Source: Tetragonia tetragonoides (taxonomy: Eukaryota > Streptophyta > Magnoliopsida > Caryophyllales > Aizoaceae). From it: a stretch of 64,000 nt of DNA. Below are positions 59,144-64,000 of this stretch, piece by piece. Each line of letters starts with the position of its first letter. Within the stretch, counting starts at the first letter, position 1. Made by a program: the position numbers and the translations under genes. The stretch covers positions 13,766,001 to 13,830,000 of the forward strand of contig CM076141.1 in the NCBI GenBank assembly GCA_038025085.1. Reading direction: 5' to 3'. Below the pieces are notes generated by a model. The model ran no database searches and was not told where the DNA came from. It was given only the letters and a program-made list of their open reading frames with translations.

Positions 59144-59200
59144 GATTGTTTAAAAAACTCACCCCTCCCTACAACTTAAACATGTTACTCCTGTTTGCGG
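57700..59200. other. AT-rich non-coding region with Helitron-like ends
   Basis: Contains Helitron-like 3' ends at 57852-57855 and 58023-58026 (CTAGTTGCATGGCCCGTG). AT-rich elsewhere with short direct repeats (gaagatac.tgcacctatacta near 58170 and 58240). No gene seen. Confidence 0.45.
59112..59140. repeat. TA microsatellite
   Basis: About 14 TA units following CACTTT. Confidence 0.9.
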
Positions 59201-59222
59201 TTGTTTCTCTCTCTCTTTTACT

Positions 59223-59336
59223 ATGGAACCAACAAAGATGAGATATTTGACCAGAGATTATCCTCAAGCAAACCTTGAAGAATTTCATGGACAAATGACG
59301 AACATGCTTGGGAGATGCTTACTGCTGTAGACTAGA
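59223..59336 (+). pseudogene. Short ORF of the unrecognised family, copy 3 (frameshifted)
   Basis: Copy of the 45471 ORF (MEPTKMRYLTRDYPQANLEE) with one T lost in the GAATTTTCATGG run, which shifts the frame before FSWTNDE. The MITE follows as in copy 2. Confidence 0.7.
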
Positions 59337-59560
59337 GCTGTCAAATAGGTCGTGTTGGGTCATGTTGGGCCGTGTCGTGTTTGGTTTCGTGTTTTTCTTA
59401 AAGTACACAAAATTAATATGAAATTGATGATAATTAACTTTAGAGACAAATTGGTGTAATCGTGTCAAATTCGATTCATTCGTATTCGTGTCGTGTCAGG
59501 TTCGTGTTTATCTCACAAATTTTGGATCGTGTTCGTGTCGTGTCAAACATTGACGGCCTA
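59333..59560. mobile_element. hAT-like MITE, duplicated copy
   Basis: Sister of 45582-45810. The right terminal repeat has lost two bases (GACGGCCTA for GACGGCTCTA). Confidence 0.8.
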
Positions 59561-60648
59561 CTGTAAACTAAGGAAACCAAGGTTAATTCATTCTATTTTT
59601 ATTTTTTACCTTGTCAATTTTATATTCTAAACATTGTCTCTCTGTCTGTCTACTTGATAAGTCTTCGTAAATAAATATTACTCTTATATTCTAAACATAA
59701 TGTGTGCTTACTTTTTTATCCTTACTCAATGTTAATAATTTGTTCAACCACATTTCTTTGCAAATTCCCTGCATTCTTTTATTCTCTCTCCACTATAGTT
59801 CAATTAATTTCTAAAATTTCAATGTCACAATAGTTGACCAAGCCTAGGGATCATACGATTACAATTAATAAGGTGATGATAAATTTTTTACAATAAACTA
59901 ATCTAGCTATTTGTCTTAATTTGATGATCACTCGGTAGAATTTTAATCTAGCTACACTCCGATATTGATATTGGTTAAAACACCACAAGGCCTTTAAGAA
60001 AATTTTGGGCTCAAATTTAATCTTTTCACACGGCTCTACAATAAACGGGCCAGTACAAGTTAAAGAGTAAAGGTAAATATGGCCAATTGGACTATGAAGT
60101 CTATAACCTTAGCCTAATTTATGATTGGTTTTTTATCCAGTACTTGTACCTTGTTTTGAACGAACATAATCTGAAACGGTTTCCATTTTATACCTCCAGT
60201 TTAAAATATCCACCAATAAAGTAGAGGGTGATGAATTCAGCCCCATCAACTAGCAGGGGATTCACCAATAGCCATAAAAACAAACAAGATTGACATTAAA
60301 CGTAGTCTATAATCTACATTGACCGGGTCTGTAAATGTCAGATTGCATATCTCCTACTAGTTTATATTAAACCACTTTCTTAACACAAATAGGGAGTATT
60401 ATTTTTTTTTTTGGGAGAATTCCAATTGGTACCCTTTTACTATTGATTTATCCAAGTCGTGCCCAAAACATTGAAATAAGTCTGGTCCGTCCCCCTTTTA
60501 TTTTAAATTTGTCCATTTCGTGTCCTTATTTATTCTATTCCGTTAAGTGAATTGTTTTTGTCCATTTTACCCTTATTAAAACGCAGTTAGAAGCTCATTA
60601 AATGACAATTTATGTCATCTGCCTGTAGACACCGAATTTTAACTTGCG

Positions 60649-60756
<108 letters not shown>

Positions 60757-60961
60757 ATTCTTTTACGGATTACAGAATAATTGGGTAGAGAAGGGTTGAC
60801 CCAAAAATAGTTTAAGTTTAAGTCCAATTAAACAAAGCCCAAAAGTCACTAAACAAAGAAAAACAAAAAAAAATGGAAAAAAAGATAAATAATTTCTGAT
60901 TAATGTGGGCCCCACGAAATTTTAACAAAAAAAAGGGTAAAAATCCCTTTCCCCCTTTTCC

Positions 60962-61097
60962 GAGAAATTATTGCATAGTTCAGGAGCATTGCTCCCTCCT
61001 CTCACAAAATAAGTGGAGCCCACTCAAAATTCAAATTGATAATTTTCTATTTTGTGAGAGGAGGGAGCAGTGCTCCTGGACTACACAATAATTCCTC
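60962..61097. mobile_element. Foldback MITE (copy 2)
   Basis: Inverse-oriented relative of 32490-32626: TGCTCCCTCCTCTCACAAAA ... TTTTGTGAGAGGAGGGAGCA with GAAATTATTG / CAATAATTC ends. Nearly perfect arms of about 50 bp. Confidence 0.75.
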
Positions 61098-61680
61098 CAC
61101 TTTCCCACGTTTGGTTTGATGTTTTGTTTTTATTTTTGTTTTATTTTTTTCCTTTTTCTTCTCCCTCTTCCCAGTCAACCCTCTCTCTCTCCTTTTCCCA
61201 GTCAACTCTCTCTCTCTCTCTCTCTCTCTCCCCTACCCGCCAGCTCCCCTCCCCTTTTCCCTTTTTTTTTTTTTGTTTTTTGTTTCTTTCATTTCCCCAT
61301 TTAAACAAACCCCCCTTTTTTTTATTTTTGATTCACTTTGTTTTATTTCCTTAAACTCACCCCTAATTTTGCCCCCTAAAATCCCTATTTATCCCGTAAA
61401 TTATTTTCTTTCCTATTTTTTCCCCTTTGACCATTTGACCGGATTTCCTTTGTTTTTTTATTTTTTTTCTTTTTATTTTTTTGTTATGTTATTTAGTTAA
61501 TATTTTATTTATTTTTTTTATTTTATTTATCCCCTAAACCCTAACACCCCATCCCCTTGTATTTTCCTATAAAACCCCCTTTTTTTTTTATAAGTAAGGG
61601 CCCTTTTTTTTTTTTTTTCTCTCTAACATCTCTCTAGTAAAATTCTCTCATTTTTCTAAGTGTTCTTCCTTACATTTCCT

Positions 61681-62390
61681 TTTTTTTTGAAAAGGCAAGA
61701 AAGCTTGGATAACCCAAAAAGATTATCCTACCGAGTCCCTTATCAATAAATTGTTAAGGGTAGAATCAAAAGACGAAGACCAATAAGTGAGCGTGGGATG
61801 GTTATAACCAATATTAGCTAAATAATCAGCTACCGAATTTGCTTCGCGAAAGCAATGGAGAACTTCCACTTTATTGAAAAAAAATAAATCTTTCTTGGTA
61901 TCTATTAAAATATTTTCTATTTCCCAAGGAATATGCCACTCAGCCCTAAGAGCCTTAATAACCGTTATGTTATCCCCTTCGGTTGTAATATTCTGGAGAC
62001 CTAGATTTCTAGCAGCCCTTACCGCTTCTCTAAGTCCAATGGCTTCAGCTAGAAGGATGGAACATTCATTACACTGTTTTGCACCCATTGTAATAACCTC
62101 TCCTTTCTCATTACGTATGCAAAAGCCCGCTAAGGCTATAGGCATTATTCTTTTTAGAACCATAAAAATTAAGCTTAAAATAGTCTCCTCTTTGGGAAAA
62201 CCAATTAACATTTTCTTTCGGGGTTCTTTTAATTTTTCTTTTTTTAAAAACTCCAGAAATATCAAAGTCTACTTCTGCAGCAGCAAGGGCTTTCCACTCA
62301 ACAAAACTATACCTAACCAAAATTGCCATCTGTAAAGGATTTGTCTGAAGATTGTCAAACTCGATTTTATTTCTCGCAAACCAGAATATT
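61681..62390 (-). mobile_element. LINE 6: 5'-truncated fragment, RNase H
   Basis: Minus-strand RNase H end with A-tail (T-run 61681-61688). LLAEAIGLREAV, TEGDNITVIKALRAEWHIPW and ANSVADYLANIG match the 47363-48103 copy. The first catalytic Asp strand reads LNFYGSK (Asp to Tyr), and a frame break near 62125-62265 separates the upstream part (VEWKALAAAEVDFDISGVF). Confidence 0.82.
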
Positions 62391-62990
62391 CACCAAGATA
62401 AAATAATTCCTTACATGAAATAGCTCTCATAAACCCAAAAAAAAAATATACCCAAAACCAAAAAAAAAAAAACTTCTATAATCATCTCATCATAAACACC
62501 TAAAAAAAAAGCTTTTTTTTTCTATTCATTTCATCTCCTTATAACCTCTCCTTTCTCATTACGTATGCAAAAGCCCGCTGAGGCTATAGGCATTATTCTT
62601 TTTAGAAACATAAAAATTAAGCTTAAAATAGTCTCCTCTTGGGGGAAACCAATTAACATTTTCTTTCGGGGTTCTTTCAATTTTTCTTTTTTTAAAGACT
62701 CCAGAAATATCAAAGTCTACTTCTACAGCAGCAAGGGCTTTCCACTCAACAAAACTATACCTAACCGAATTTGCCATCTGTAAAGGATTTGTCTGATGAT
62801 TGTCAAACTCGATTTTATTTCTCGCAAACCAGAATATCCACCAAGATAAAATAATTCCTTACATGAAATAGCTCTCATAAACCCAAAAAAAATATATACC
62901 CAAAACGAAAAAAAAAAAAAAAAATTCTATAATCATCTCATCATAAACACCTAAAAAAAAAACTTTTTTTTCTATTCATTTCATCTCCTT
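62093..62990. repeat. Tandem duplication of a 448-bp unit
   Basis: Units 62093-62540 and 62541-62988 run ATAACCTCTCCTTTCTCATT ... TTCATTTCATCTCCTTATAA. They differ by a few substitutions and by A/T-run lengths. The unit joins part of the LINE 6 RNase H with its 5' flank, so the duplication is later than the LINE insertion. Confidence 0.93.
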
Positions 62991-63470
62991 ATAATTCCCT
63001 CACAAAGAAAACCACAAAAAAGACAAATCTTCATTAGTTAAATACAAATTTAAAAGGGCATTTGTACTTAACCATTTTCTTTTTCAAGGTCCAAAATTGC
63101 AAGTTCATCCAATCTCTCAAAAGGGTATTAAAATTTCTATCACTTATTGCTAATATTTATTATATCCCACCAATCATCATCATCATTAATTATCAATCTT
63201 TCACCTTCATCATAATAATTCCCATATTATTTCTTTTATTTTCTTAGTTATCTCCCTATCCCTTTAATCTCCCTTTTTATTTTTGTTTCTTTTATTTTTT
63301 CCTCTCCCTTGAACTCATATTTTAGATCTAGTCTTTTCTAAGTGATTATTTTTGCTAACTCATATTTCCTTAACTTTAACTCTAACATTTTTTATGTGAT
63401 TATTTTCGCTAACCCTTACTCATTAAATAACTCTAACTCTTTTTTATGTGATTATTTTCACTAATCCATA

Positions 63471-63607
<137 letters not shown>

Positions 63608-64000
63608 CTAGTAAACTTATTATTTCTTTTGGTTGGATTTGGTATGCGGAGGTCATGCACTCCGTATTTTTCACGCGGCTACAATTCTTAGGTAAGAGTT
63701 CAAATGCCCACGCGAACTCGTCCTCATGGAGGACATAAATCGAGCCTTTGAGTGTTTTTGCGGTGAGATTGAGTGTTGTTTAATCAAAATAAATGTTTGA
63801 ACAATGAATGTCACTTCTCCCTCGCATCACCTTTCTTTTACTTTGTTAATAAAAATGGATAAAAATGATCATTCATGCATATAGAAGCCTCGGAATTTTT
63901 GTTGGTTCCAATTTGTACTAACTCGGATTTGTTTTTTGTTTAAAAGACGTAAGTTTGTTTGTAATTTGAGAAAAATTCAACGGTTAGAATTTGATAAAAA

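Larger units (their letters stand above)
59208..60620. repeat. Segmental duplication, copy 2 (partner 45462-46868)
   Basis: Same orientation and order as 45462-46868, including the short ORF, MITE, intron and Mutator-like left end. It ends where an LTR element begins (60624). Confidence 0.9.

Noticed and set aside
61070..61500. Ser/Phe/Pro-rich open frames
   Set aside because: They come from T/C-rich low-complexity DNA in the LTR; no domain or start context.

Overview
This is a nuclear plant DNA window. It shows intron-split genes with GT-AG borders, pentatricopeptide-repeat (PPR) genes, a plant glyoxal-oxidase-like gene and a proline-transporter-type amino acid permease family, in a long AT-rich, transposon-packed landscape. 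A core eudicot is the safest reading. Caryophyllales is a guess I cannot test without a search. No virus, CRISPR array, operon or tRNA/rRNA gene was seen.

Layout. 1-222 is the edge of a decayed RNase H domain. 0.6-8.1 kb is the gene-rich part: a minus-strand PPR gene (624-2803), a plus-strand galactose-oxidase/GLOX-type gene (3841-5841, two exons, 565 aa) and a plus-strand single-exon E-type PPR gene (6458-8101). 8.4-15.7 kb holds two tandem minus-strand ProT-like permease genes. The first (8360-11524) is dead: an in-frame stop, a 1-bp deletion and a lost half exon. The second (12603-15746) has eight exons that splice into a clean 447-aa reading frame. 15.7-19 kb is gene-poor.

From 19 kb on the window is mostly layered transposons. 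They include six LINE copies or fragments, all coded on the minus strand except the one at 47.4 kb: 19.1-22.7, 26.8-29.4, 31.2-31.9, 36.1-43.7, 47.4-48.1 (plus strand), 52.6-57.7 and, counted with its later tandem duplication, 61.7-62.9 kb. There are also two solo LTRs with perfect 5-bp target duplications (35328-35708 and 39058-40859), the start of a further LTR element (60624 onward), hAT, Tourist, CACTA, Mutator-like and Helitron-like DNA elements, and long microsatellites.

Two older duplications are visible beneath the transposons. The PPR-permease-permease block of 6.5-15.7 kb has a decayed second copy at 34.2-45.3 kb, which is split by LINE and LTR insertions. A short unrecognised gene (37-codon first ORF) occurs at 30.2, 45.5 and 59.2 kb; the last two lie in a 1.4-kb duplicated block that carries the same small hAT-like insertion. 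In that block the stop codon of the short ORF is supplied by the transposon.

Probably functional genes are few: the two upstream PPR genes (organelle RNA processing), the secreted GLOX-like oxidase and one permease. They do not form a pathway together. The system-level interest lies in how a tandem gene family is lost and cut up by nested, datable insertions.
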